Below are positions 1-10,672 of a DNA stretch of 64,000 nt, piece by piece. Position 1 is the stretch's first letter; each line of letters starts with the position of its first letter. The notes under the pieces are model-generated. The model made no database searches, was not told the DNA's origin, and worked only from the letters and a program-made list of their open reading frames with translations. The position numbers were made by a program, and so were the translations under genes. The stretch is taken from assembly GCA_920105625.2 (NCBI GenBank), contig OV050032.1:91806542-91870541 (forward strand), read 5' to 3'. The stretch is from Clusia tigrina. Its lineage: Eukaryota; Arthropoda; Insecta; Diptera; Clusiidae.

Positions 1-392
1 CAAATCAAACACTGAGAAAACTTCAAATGGCCCTAACTTCTATACGGTACGTCCTACACCTATCAAAGGTTGCAACATACAAATGCTTGTAACTTTTTAC
101 TGGAGCGTCATAAAACCTTGAAATTTTGTAACAATAAATTACTCGAGCCTCTTGTCTATTTAAGCTATCGCTCAAAGCTATGCTACCCTTGAGTCCCAAA
201 TCAAACACTGAGAAAACTTCAAATGGCCTTAACTTCTATACGGTACGTCGTACACCTATCAAAGTTTGCAACTTACAAATGCTTGTAACTTTTTACTGGA
301 GCGTCATAAAACCTTGAAATTTTGTAACAATAAATTACTCGAGCCTCTTGTCTATTTAAGCTATCGCTCAAAGCTATGCTACCCTTGAGTCC

Positions 393-588
393 CAAATCAA
401 ACACTGAGAAAACTTCAAATGGCCCTAACTTCTATACGGTACGTCCTACACCTATCAAAGTTTGCAACATACAAATGCTTGTAACTTTTTACTGGAGCGT
501 CATAAAACCTTGAAATTTTGTAACAATAAATTACTCGAGCCTCTTGTCAATCTAATCTATCGCTCAAAGCTATGCTACCCTTGAGTCC
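393..588. repeat. Reference unit, class C
   Basis: This is a typical full-length 196-bp unit of the commonest ground-state type. It has GGTACGTCC, CACCTATCAAAG, CAACATACAAATGC, AATAAATTACTCGAG and TGTCAATCTAATC. Landmarks inside the unit: CAAATG at m24 and m80, TAACTT at m34 and m90, AATAAA at m133, CTCGAG at m142, and CTCAAAGCTATGC at m171. In this class the T at m156 (CTTGTC, not CTTGCC) puts a TGA stop into the minus-strand frame that is open in class B. Confidence 0.95.
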
Positions 589-611
589 CAAATCAAACAC
601 TGAGAAAACTT

Positions 612-731
612 CAAATGGCCCTAACTTCTATACGGTACGTCCTACACCTATCAAAGTTTGCAACATACAAATGCTTGTAACTTTTTACTGGAGCGTCATA
701 AAACCTTGAAATTTTGTAACAATAAAGTACT
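612..731. repeat. Internal diverged direct duplication inside the unit (offset 56 bp)
   Basis: Shown in the unit at 589. Left copy 622-675 begins TAACTTCTATACGG; right copy 678-731 begins TAACTTTTTACTGG. Aligned without gaps, 34 of 54 bases match, with shared blocks TAACTT, CGTC, GG, TTTG and AACA in register. The hexamer CAAATG (612 and 668) precedes both copies at the same 56-bp offset. The other ~86 bp of the unit gives no convincing third copy. The same layout is present in every full-length unit, so the duplication predates the array. Confidence 0.8.
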
Positions 732-735
732 CGAG
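730..735. other. XhoI site (CTCGAG), one per unit
   Basis: CTCGAG sits at m142-147 in nearly every unit, so an XhoI digest should give a 196-bp ladder. Sites are lost by point changes in a few units: TTAATCGAG near 7,782 and 9,938, ATTCGAG near 38,750 and 57,084, CTCGATC near 49,442, CTTGAGTC near 53,361 and 54,733, and CTCGAAC near 59,046 and 61,594. The truncated unit lacks it altogether. Confidence 0.95.
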
Positions 736-758
736 CCTCTTGCCAATCTAATCTATCG

Positions 759-781
759 CTCAAAGCTATGCTACCCTTGAG
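759..781. other. Weak inverted repeat at the conserved end of the unit
   Basis: CTCAA (759-763) and TTGAG (777-781) are complementary across 13 bases that themselves contain AGCTATGCT. The stem is only 5 bp, so a stable hairpin is unlikely, but this m171-193 stretch is among the least variable parts of the unit. It could be a protein-binding site or chance. Confidence 0.3.
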
Positions 782-1176
782 TCCCAAATCAAACACTGAG
801 AAAACTTCAAATGGCCCTAACTTCTATACGGTACGTCCTACACCTATCAAAGTTTGCAATATACAAATGCTTGTAACTTTTTACTGGAGCGTCATAAAAC
901 CTTGAAATTTTGTAACAATAAAGTACTCGAGCCTCTTGCCAATCTAATCTATCGCTCAAAGCTATGCTACCCTTGAGTCCCAAATCAAACACTGAGAAAA
1001 CTTCAAATGGCCCTAACTTCTATACGGTACGTCCTATACCTATCAAAGTTTGCAACATACAAATGCTTGTAACTTTTTACTGGAGCGTCATAAAACCTTG
1101 AAATTTTGTAACAATAAATTACTCGAGCCTCTTGCCAATTTAATCTATCGCTCAAAGCTATGCTACCCTTGAGTCC

Positions 1177-1568
1177 CAAATCAAACACTGATAAAACTTC
1201 AAATGGCCCTAACTTCTATACGGTGCGTCCTACATCTATCAAAGTTTGCAATATGCAAATGCTTGTAACTTTTTACTGGAGCGTCATAAAACCTTGAAAT
1301 TTTGTAACAATAAAGAACTCGAGCCTCTTGCCAATTTAAGCTATCGCTCAAAGCTATGCTACCCTTGAGTCCCAAATCAAACACTGAGAAAACTTCAAAT
1401 GGCCCTAACTTCCATAAGGTACGTCCTACACGTATGAAAGTTTGCAATATACAAATGCTTGTAACTTTTTACTGGAGCGTCATAAAACCTTGAAATTTTG
1501 TAACAATAAAGTACTCGAGCCTCTTGCCAATTTAATCTATCGCTCAAAGCTATGCTACCCTTGAGTCC
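1177..1568. repeat. J-E pair, isolated early copy
   Basis: The unit at 1,177 has ATAAAAC, GTGCGTCC, CATCTATC and ATATGCAAATGC (class J). The next, at 1,373, has CCATAAGG and CACGTATGAAAG (class E). This pairing reappears at 39,395, at 41,747 (J truncated) and at 45,379. The copy here is about 38 kb from its nearest relatives and differs from them by point changes such as AAAGAACTCG. Confidence 0.8.
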
Positions 1569-1960
1569 CAAATCAAACACTGATAAAACTTCAAATGGCC
1601 CTAACTTCTATACGGTACGTCCTACACCTATCAAAGTTTGCAACATACAAATGCTTGTAACTTTTTACTGGAGCGTCATAAAACCTGGAAATTTTGTAAC
1701 TATAAATTACTCGAGCCTCTTGTCTATTTAAGCTATCGCTCAAAGCTATGCTACCCTTGAGTCCCAAATCAAATACTGAGAAAACTTCAAATGGCCTTAA
1801 CTTCTATACGGTACGTCCTACACCTATCAAAGTTTGCAATATACAAATGCTTGTAACATTTTACTGGAGCGTCATAAAACCTTGAAATTTTGTAACAATA
1901 AATTACTCGAGCCTCTTGTCTATTTAAGCTATCGCTCAAAGCTATGCTACCCTTGAGTCC

Positions 1961-2155
1961 CCAATCAAACACTGAGAAAACTTCAAATGGCCATAGCTTC
2001 TGTACGGTACGTCCTACACCTATCAAAGTTTGCAATATACAATGCTTGTAACTTTTTACTGGAGCGTCATAAAACCTTGAAATTTTGTAACAATAAAGTA
2101 CTCGAGCCTCTTGCCAATCTAATCTATCGCTCAAAGCTATGCTACCCTTGAGTCC
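1961..2155. repeat. Class L unit with 1-bp deletion
   Basis: The unit begins CCAATC and carries ATAGCTTCTGTACGG, the L signature, also seen at 28,615, 34,495 and 36,063. One A is missing near 2,040 (ATACAATGC for ATACAAATGC), making the unit 195 bp. The lost base joins two minus-strand frames into a 126-codon ORF (1,787-2,167), a frame accident rather than a gene. Confidence 0.9.
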
Positions 2156-3135
2156 CAAATCAAACACTGAGAAAACTTCAAAAGGCCCTAACTTCTATAG
2201 GGTACGTCCTACACCTATCAAAGTTTGCAATATACAAATGCTTGTAACTTTTTACTGGAGCATCATAAAACCTTGAAATTTTGTAACAATAAAGTACTCG
2301 AGCCTCTTGCCAATCTAATCTATCGCTCAAAGCTATGCTACCCTTGAGTCACAAATCAAACACTGAGAAAATTCCAAATGGCCCTAACTTCTATACGGTA
2401 CGTCCTACATCTATCAAAGTTTGCAACATACAAATGCTTGTAACTTTTTACTGGAGCGTCATAAAACCTTGAAATTTTGTAACAATAAATTACTCGAGCC
2501 TCTTGTCTATTTAAGCTATCGCTCAAAGCTATGCTACCCTTGAGTCCCAAATCAAACACTGAGAAAACTTCAAATGGCCCTAACTTCTATACGGTACGTC
2601 CTACACCTATCAAAGTTTGCAACATACAAATGCTTGTAACTTTTTACTGGAGCGTCATAAAACCTTGAAATTTTGTAACAATAAATTACTCGAGCCTCTT
2701 GTCAATCTAATCTATCGCTCAAAGCTATGCTACCCTTGAGTCCCAAATCAAACACTGAGAAAACTTCAAATGGCCCTAACTTCTATACGGTACGTCCTAC
2801 ACCTATCAAAGTTTGCAACATACAAATGCTTGTAACTTTTTACTGGAGCGTCATAAAACCTTGAAATTTTGTAACAATAAATTACTCGAGCCTCTTGTCA
2901 ATCTAATCTATCGCTCAAAGCTATGCTACCATTGAGTCCCAAATCAAACACTGAGAAAACTTCAAATGGCCCTAACTTCTATACGGTACGTCCTACACCT
3001 ATCAAAGTTTGCAACATACAAATGCTTGTAACTTTTTACTGGAGCGTCATAAAACCTTGAAATTTTGTAACAATAAATTACTCGAGCCTCTTGTCTATTT
3101 AAGCTATCGCTCAAAGCTATGCTACCCTTGAGTCC

Positions 3136-3330
3136 CAAATCAAACACTGAGAAAACTTCAAATGGCCTTATTTCTATACGGTACGTCCTACACCTATCAA
3201 AGTTTGCAACATACAAATGCTTGTAACTTTTTACTGGAGCGTCATAAAACCTTGAAATTTTGTAACAATAAATTACTCGAGCCTCTTGTCAATCTAATCT
3301 ATCGCTCAAAGCTATGCTACCCTTGAGTCC
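3136..3330. repeat. Unit with 1-bp deletion
   Basis: Near 3,170 the usual GGCCCTAACTTC reads GGCCTTATTTC, one base short, so this unit is 195 bp. It is class C in its second half. The shift fuses minus-strand frames into an 84-codon ORF (2,962-3,216). After this point the phase of the array is unchanged until 41,808. Confidence 0.9.
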
Positions 3331-6300
3331 CAAATCAAACACTGAGAAAACTTCAAATGGCCCTAACTTCTATACGGTACGTCCTACACCTATCAAAATT
3401 TGCAACATACAAATGCTAGTAACTTTTTACTGGAGCGTCATAAAACCTTGAAATTTTGTAACAATAAATTACTCGAGCCTCTTGTCAATCTAATCTATCG
3501 CTCAAAGCTATGCTACCCTTGAGTCACAAATCAAACACTGAGAAAATTCCAAATGGCCCTAACTTCTATACGGTACGTCCTACATCTATCAAAGTTTGCA
3601 ATATACAAATGCTTGTAACTTTTTACTGGAGCGTCATAAAACCTTGAAATTTTGTAACAATAAATTACTCGAGCCTCTTGTCTATTTAAGCTATCGCTCA
3701 AAGCTATGCTACCCTTGAGTCCCAAATCAAACTCTGAGAAAACTTCAAATGGCCCTAACTTCTATACGGTACGTCCTACACCTATCAAAGTTTGCAACAT
3801 ACAAATTCTTGTAACTTTTTACTGGAGCGTCATAAAACCTTGAAATTTTGTAACAATAAATTACTCGAGCCTCTTGTCAATCTAATCTATCGCTCAAAGC
3901 TATGCTACCCTTGAGTCCCAAATCAAACACTGAGAAAACTTCAAATGGCCCTAACTTCTATACGGTACGTCCTACACCTATCAAAGTTTGCAACATACAA
4001 ATGCTTGTAACTTTTTACTGGAGCGTCATAAAACCTTGAAATTTTGTAACAATAAAGTACTCGAGCCTCTTGCCAATCTAATCTATCGCTCAAAGCTATG
4101 CTACCCTTGAGTCCCAAATCAAACACTGAGAAAACTTCAAATGGCCCTAACTTCTATACGGTACGTCCTACACCTATCAAAGTTTGCAATATACAAATGC
4201 TTGTAACTTTTTACTGGAGCGTCATAAAACCTTGAAATTTTGTAACAATAAATTTCTCGAGCCTCTTGTCTATTTAAGCTATCGCTCAAAGCTATGCTAC
4301 CCTTGAGTCCCAAATCAAACACTGAGAAAACTTCAAATGGCCCTAACTTCTATACGGTACGTCCTACACCTATCAAAGTTTGCAACATACAAATGCTTGT
4401 AACTTTTTACTGGAGCGTCATAAAACCTTGAAATTTTGTAACAATAAATTACTCGAGCCTCTTGTCAATCTAATCTATCGCTCAAAGCTATGCTACCCTT
4501 GAGTCCCAAATCAAACACTGAGAAAACTTCAAATGGCCCTAACTTCTATACGGTACGTCCTACACCTATCAAAGTTTGCAACATACAAATGCTTGTAACT
4601 TTTTACTGGAGCGTCATAAAACCTTGAAATTTTGTAACAATAAATTACTCGAGCCTCTTGTCAAACTAATCTATCGCTCAAAGCTATGCTACCCTTGAGT
4701 CCCAAATCAAACACTGAGAAAACTTTAAATGGCCCTAACTTCTATACGGTACGTCCTACACCTATCAAAGTTTGCAACATACAAATGCTTGTAACTTTTT
4801 ACTGGAGCGTCATAAAACCTTGAAATTTTGTAACAATAAAGTACTCGAGCCTCTTGCCAATCTAATCTATCGCTCAAAGCTATGCTACCCTTGAGTCCCA
4901 AATCAAACACTGAGAAAACTTCAAATAGCCCTAACTTCTATACGGTACGTCCTACACCTATCAAAGTTTGCAATATACAAATGCTTGTAACTTTTTACTG
5001 GAGCGTCATAAAACCTTGAAATTTTGTAACAATAAAGTACTCGAGCCTCTTGCCAATCTAATCTATCGCTCAAAGCTATGCTACCCTTGAGTCACAAATC
5101 AAACACTGAGAAAATTCCAAATGGCCCTAACTTCTATACGGTACGTCCTACATCTATCAAAGTTTGCAATATACAAATGCTTGTAACTTTTTACTGGAGC
5201 GTCATAAAACCTTGAAATTTTGTAACAATAAATTACTCGAGCCTCTTGTCTATTTAAGCTATCGCTCAAAGCTATGCTACCCTTGAGTCCCAAATCAAAC
5301 ACGGAGAAAACTTCAAATGGCCCTAACTTCTATACGGTACGTCCTACACCTATCAAAGTTTGCAATATACAAATGCTTGTAACTTTTTACTGGAGCGTCA
5401 TAAAACCTTGAAATTTTGTAACAATAAAGTACTCGAGCCTCTTGCCAATCTAATCTATCGCTCAAAGCTATGCTACCCTTGAGTCCCAAATCAAACACTG
5501 AGAAAACTTCAAAAGGCCCTAACTTCTATACGGTACGTCCTACACCTATCAAAGTTTGCAATATACAAATGCTTGTAACTTTTTACTGGAGCGTCATAAA
5601 ACCTCGAAATTTTGTAACAATAAAGTACTCGAGCCTCTTGCCAATCTAATCTATCGCTCAAAGCTATGCTACCCTTGAGTCACAAATCAAACACTGAGAA
5701 ATTTCCAAATGGCCCTAACTTCTATACGGTACGTCCTACATCTATCAAAGTTTGCAATATACAAATGCTTGTAACTTTTTTCTGGAGCGTCATAAAACCT
5801 TGAAATTTTGTAACAATAAATTACTCGAGCCTCTTGTCTATTTAAGCTATCGCTCAAAGCTATGCTACCCTTGAGTCCCAAATCAAACACTGAGAAAACT
5901 TCAAATGGCCCTAACTTCTATACGGTACGTCCTACACCTATCAAAGTTTGCAACATACAAATGCTTGTAACTTTTTACTGGAGCGTCATAAAACCTTGAA
6001 ATTTTGTAACAATAAATTACTCGAGCCTCTTGTCAATCTAATCTATCGCTCAAAGCTATGCTACCCTTGAGTCCCAAATCAAACACTGAGAAAACTTCAA
6101 ATGGCCCTAACTTCTATACGGTACGTCCTACACCTATCAAAGTTTGCAACATACAAATGCTTGTAACTTTTTACTGGAGCGTCATAAAACCTTGAAATTT
6201 TGTAACAATAAAATACTCGAGCCTCTTGCCAATCTAATCTATCGCTCAAAGCTATGCTACCCTTGAGTCCCAAATCAAACACTGAGAAAACTTCAAATGG

Positions 6301-6360
6301 CCCTACCTTCTATACGGTACGTCCTACACCTATCAAAGTTTGCAATATACAAATGCTTGT

Positions 6361-8516
6361 AACTTTTTACTGGAGCGTCATAAAACCTTGAAATTTTGTA
6401 ACTATAAAGTACTCGAGCCTCTTGTCTATTTAAGCTATCGCTCAAAGCTATGCTACCCTTGAGTCCCAAATCAAACACTGAGAAAACTTCAAATGGCCCT
6501 AACTTCCATACGGTACGTCCTACACGTATGAAAGTTTGCAACATACAAATGCTTGTAACTTTTTACTGGAGCGTCATAAAACCTTGAAATTTTGTAACTA
6601 TAAATTACTCGAGCCTCTTGTCTATTTAAGCTATCGCTCAAAGCTATGCTACCCTTGAGTCCCCAATCAAACACTGATAAAACTTCAAATGGCCCTAACT
6701 TCTATACGGTGCGTCCTACACCTATCAAAGTTTGCAGCAAATAAATGCTTGTAACTTTTTACTGGAGTGTAATAAAACCTTGAAATTTTGTAACAATTAA
6801 GTACTCGAGCCTCTTGTCAATTTAATCTATCGCTCAAAGCTATGCTACCCTTGAGTCCCAAATCAAACACTGAGAAAACTTCAAATGGCCCTAACTTCCA
6901 TACGGTACGTCCTACACGTATGAAAGTTTGCAATATACAAATGCTTGTAACTTTTTACTGGAGCGTCATAAAACCTTGAAATTTTGTAACAATAAAGTAC
7001 TCGAGCCTCTTTCCAATCTAATTTATCGCTCAAAGCTATGCTACCCTTGAGTCCCAAATCAAACACTGAGAAAATTTCAAAAGGCCCTAACTTCTATACG
7101 GTACGTCCTACACCTATCAAAGTTTGCAACATACAAATGCTTGTAACTTTTTACTGGAGCGTCATAAAACCTTGAAATTTTGTAACAATAAATTACTCGA
7201 GCCTCTTGTCTATTTAAGCTATCGCTCAAAGCTATGCTACCCTTGAGTCCCAAATCAAACACTGAGAAAACTTTAAATGGCCCTAACTTCTATACGGTAC
7301 GTCCTACACCTATCAAAGTTTGCAACATACAAATGCTTGTAACTTTTTACTGGAACGTCATAAAACCTTGAAATTTTGTAACAATAAATTACTCGAGCCT
7401 CTTGTCAATCTAATTTATCGCTCAAAGCTATGCTACCCTTGAGTCCCAAATCAAACACTGAGAAAACTTCAAATGGCCCTAACTTCTATACGGTACGTCC
7501 TACACCTATCAAAATTTGCAACATACAAATGCTAGTAACTTTTTACTGGAGCGTCATAAAACCTTGAAATTTTGTAACAATAAATTACTCGAGCCTCTTG
7601 TCAATCTAATCTATCGCTCAAAGCTATGCTACCCTTGAGTCCCAAATCAAACACTGAGAAAACTTCAAATGGCCCTAACTTCTATACGGTACGTCCTACA
7701 CCTATCAAACTTTGCAACATACAAATGCTTGTAACTTTTTACTGGAGCGTCATAAAACCTTGAAATTTTGTAACAATAAATTAATCGAGCCTCTTGTCAA
7801 TCTAATCTATAGCTCAAAGCTATGCTACCCTTGAGTCCCAAATCAAACACTGAGAAAACTTCAAATGGCCCTAACTTCTATACGGTACGTCCTACACCTA
7901 TCAAAGTTTGCAACATACAAATGCTTGTAACTTTTTACTGGAGCGTCATAAAACCTTGAAATTTTGTAACAATAAAGTACTCGAGCCTCTTGCCAATCTA
8001 ATCTATCGCTCAAAGCTATGCTACCCTTGAGTCCCAAATCAAACACTGAGAAAACTTCAAATGGCCCTAACTTCTATACGGTACGTCCTACACCTATCAA
8101 AGTTTGCAATATACAAATGCTTGTAACTTTTTACTGGAGCGTCATAAAACCTTGAAATTTTGTAACAATAAATTACTCGAGCCTCTTGTCTATTTAAGCT
8201 ATCGCTCAAAGCTATGCTACCCTTGAGTCCCAAATCAAACACTGAGAAAACTTCAAATGGCCCTAACTTCTATACGGTACGTCCTACACCTATCAAAGTT
8301 TGCAACATACAAATGCTTGTAACTTTTTACTGGAGCGTCATAAAACCTTGAAATTTTGTAACAATAAATTACTCGAGCCTCTTGTCAATCTAATCTATCG
8401 CTCAAAGCTATGCTACCCTTGAGTCCCAAATCAAACACTGAGAAAACTTCAAATGGCCCTAACTTCTATATGGTACGTCCTACACCTATCAAAGTTTGCA
8501 ACATACAAATGCTTGT
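6361..8516. repeat. 11-unit higher-order repeat, copy 1 (2,156 bp)
   Basis: Private markers recur exactly 2,156 bp later: GCAGCA before TAAATGC (6,735), CTCTTTCCAATC (7,009), TGCTAGTAAC (7,530), TCAAACTTTGC (7,707) and TTAATCGAG (7,782). The block contains a D unit (6,663) followed by an E unit (6,859). I count about three substitutions between the copies. The left edge lies inside a unit, after the CAATATAC/CAACATAC difference near 6,347. Confidence 0.92.
8035..8230. repeat. Reference unit, class A
   Basis: This unit has AATAAATTACTCGAG followed by TGTCTATTTAAGCTATCG. Here AAGCTAT occurs twice, 13 bp apart (m162-168 and m175-181), a small local duplication; in classes B and C the first copy is changed to AATCTAT. 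Class A units carry the minus-strand ORF with Ser-Leu-Asn-Arg where class B has Arg-Leu-Asp-Trp. Confidence 0.9.
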
Positions 8517-10672
8517 AACTTTTTACTGGAGCGTCATAAAACCTTGAAATTTTGTAACTATAAAGTACTCGAGCCTCTTGTCTATTTAAGCTATCGCTCA
8601 AAGCTATGCTACCCTTGAGTCCCAAATCAAACACTGAGAAAACTTCAAATGGCCCTAACTTCCATACGGTACGTCCTACACGTATGAAAGTTTGCAACAT
8701 ACAAATGCTTGTAACTTTTTACTGGAGCGTCATAAAACCTTGAAATTTTGTAACTATAAATTACTCGAGCCTCTTGTCTATTTAAGCTATCGCTCAAAGC
8801 TATGCTACCCTTGAGTCCCCAATCAAACACTGATAAAACTTCAAATGGCCCTAACTTCTATACGGTGCGTCCTACACCTATCAAAGTTTGCAGCATATAA
8901 ATGCTTGTAACTTTTTACTGGAGTGTAATAAAACCTTGAAATTTTGTAACAATTAAGTACTCGAGCCTCTTGTCAATTTAATCTATCGCTCAAAGCTATG
9001 CTACCCTTGAGTCCCAAATCAAACACTGAGAAAACTTCAAATGGCCCTAACTTCCATACGGTACGTCCTACACGTATGAAAGTTTGCAATATACAAATGC
9101 TTGTAACTTTTTACTGGAGCGTCATAAAACCTTGAAATTTTGTAACAATAAAGTACTCGAGCCTCTTTCCAATCTAATTTATCGCTCAAAGCTATGCTAC
9201 CCTTGAGTCCCAAATCAAACACTGAGAAAATTTCAAAAGGCCCTAACTTCTATACGGTACGTCCTACACCTATCAAAGTTTGCAACATACAAATGCTTGT
9301 AACTTTTTACTGGAGCGTCATAAAACCTTGAAATTTTGTAACAATAAAGTACTCGAGCCTCTTGTCTATTTAAGCTATCGCTCAAAGCTATGCTACCCTT
9401 GAGTCCCAAATCAAACACTGAGAAAACTTTAAATGGCCCTAACTTCTATACGGTACGTCCTACACCTATCAAAGTTTGCAACATACAAATGCTTGTAACT
9501 TTTTACTGGAACGTCATAAAACCTTGAAATTTTGTAACAATAAATTACTCGAGCCTCTTGTCAATCTAATTTATCGCTCAAAGCTATGCTACCCTTGAGT
9601 CCCAAATCAAACACTGAGAAAACTTCAAATGGCCCTAACTTCTATACGGTACGTCCTACACCTATCAAAATTTGCAACATACAAATGCTAGTAACTTTTT
9701 ACTGGAGCGTCATAAAACCTTGAAATTTTGTAACAATAAATTACTCGAGCCTCTTGTCAATCTAATCTATCGCTCAAAGCTATGCTACCCTTGAGTCCCA
9801 AATCAAACACTGAGAAAACTTCAAATGGCCCTAACTTCTATACGGTACGTCCTACACCTATCAAACTTTGCAACATACAAATGCTTGTAACTTTTTACTG
9901 GAGCGTCATAAAACCTTGAAATTTTGTAACAATAAATTAATCGAGCCTCTTGTCAATCTAATCTATCGCTCAAAGCTATGCTACCCTTGAGTCCCAAATC
10001 AAACACTGAGAAAACTTCAAATGGCCCTAACTTCTATACGGTACGTCCTACACCTATCAAAGTTTGCAACATACAAATGCTTGTAACTTTTTACTGGAGC
10101 GTCATAAAACCTTGAAATTTTGTAACAATAAAGTACTCGAGCCTCTTGCCAATCTAATCTATCGCTCAAAGCTATGCTACCCTTGAGTCCCAAATCAAAC
10201 ACTGAGAAAACTTCAAATGGCCCTAACTTCTATACGGTACGTCCTACACCTATCAAAGTTTGCAATATACAAATGCTTGTAACTTTTTACTGGAGCGTCA
10301 TAAAACCTTGAAATTTTGTAACAATAAATTACTCGAGCCTCTTGTCTATTTAAGCTATCGCTCAAAGCTATGCTACCCTTGAGTCCCAAATCAAACACTG
10401 AGAAAACTTCAAATGGCCCTAACTTCTATACGGTACGTCCTACACCTATCAAAGTTTGCAACATACAAATGCTTGTAACTTTTTACTGGAGCGTCATAAA
10501 ACCTTGAAATTTTGTAACAATAAATTACTCGAGCCTCTTGTCAATCTAATCTATCGCTCAAAGCTATGCTACCCTTGAGTCCCAAATCAAACACTGAGAA
10601 AACTTCAAATGGCCCTAACTTCTATATGGTACGTCCTACACCTATCAAAGTTTGCAACATACAAATGCTTGT
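8517..10672. repeat. 11-unit higher-order repeat, copy 2 (2,156 bp)
   Basis: This block matches copy 1 unit for unit, including the D-E pair at 8,819 and 9,015 and the lost XhoI site near 9,938. Homology continues into the unit at 10,583 (TCTATATGG shared with 8,467) and stops before its AATAAAG segment, so the exchange point is mid-unit, between about m76 and m131. Confidence 0.92.

Larger units (their letters stand above)
589..784. repeat. Reference unit, class B
   Basis: This unit has AATAAAGTACTCGAG and TTGCCAATCTAATC in the variable segment (m133-168) and is otherwise like class C. Class B is found throughout the window and predominates after 38.8 kb. Its first half comes in two subtypes, CAACATAC and CAATATAC, often as adjacent pairs (for example the units at 51,259 and 51,455). 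Confidence 0.93.
611..796 (-). other. Recurrent 61-codon minus-strand ORF (probably not a gene)
   Basis: The example reads from a GTG at 796-794 to a TGA at 625-611's lower end (TCA at 611-613 on the plus strand). The same ORF recurs in roughly two-thirds of units, always starting at m10-12 of the next unit and ending at m23. It has no ATG, no recognisable domain, no signal peptide and no membrane segment. Because 196 is not a multiple of 3, it cannot read through the array as a repeat protein. In class C a single base turns the Trp codon TGG into TGA, and this broken form is common and copied in every block, so I see no sign of coding constraint. I do not recognise the peptide. Confidence 0.15.
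1..6360. repeat. Mixed-class stretch without a dominant higher-order repeat
   Basis: About 32 units of classes A, B, C and F in irregular order. Special units: a J-E pair at 1,177 and 1,373, an L unit at 1,961, and F units at 2,352, 3,527, 5,095 and 5,683. The last two F units are 3 units apart with B units between, a weak 3-unit rhythm. Runs of consecutive C units (2,548 to 2,940) show local amplification. No D, G, H or I units occur here. Confidence 0.8.

Noticed and set aside
721..726. AATAAA polyadenylation signal in each unit
   Set aside because: The hexamer is expected by chance in AT-rich DNA, varies (AACTATAAA, AACAATTAAG) and has no transcript upstream of it.
1787..2167. 126-codon minus-strand ORF
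   Set aside because: It is created by the 1-bp deletion near 2,040, which joins the frames of two adjacent units. No other unit pair has it.
8190..8197. TATTTAAG as a TATA-like promoter in class A units
   Set aside because: It is a class-specific substitution pattern in the variable segment, absent from classes B and C, with no associated gene.
6361..10672. Assembly artefact as the sole cause of the higher-order blocks
   Set aside because: The block copies carry private differences and edges inside units at different places, which fits real duplication. It cannot be excluded without read mapping.
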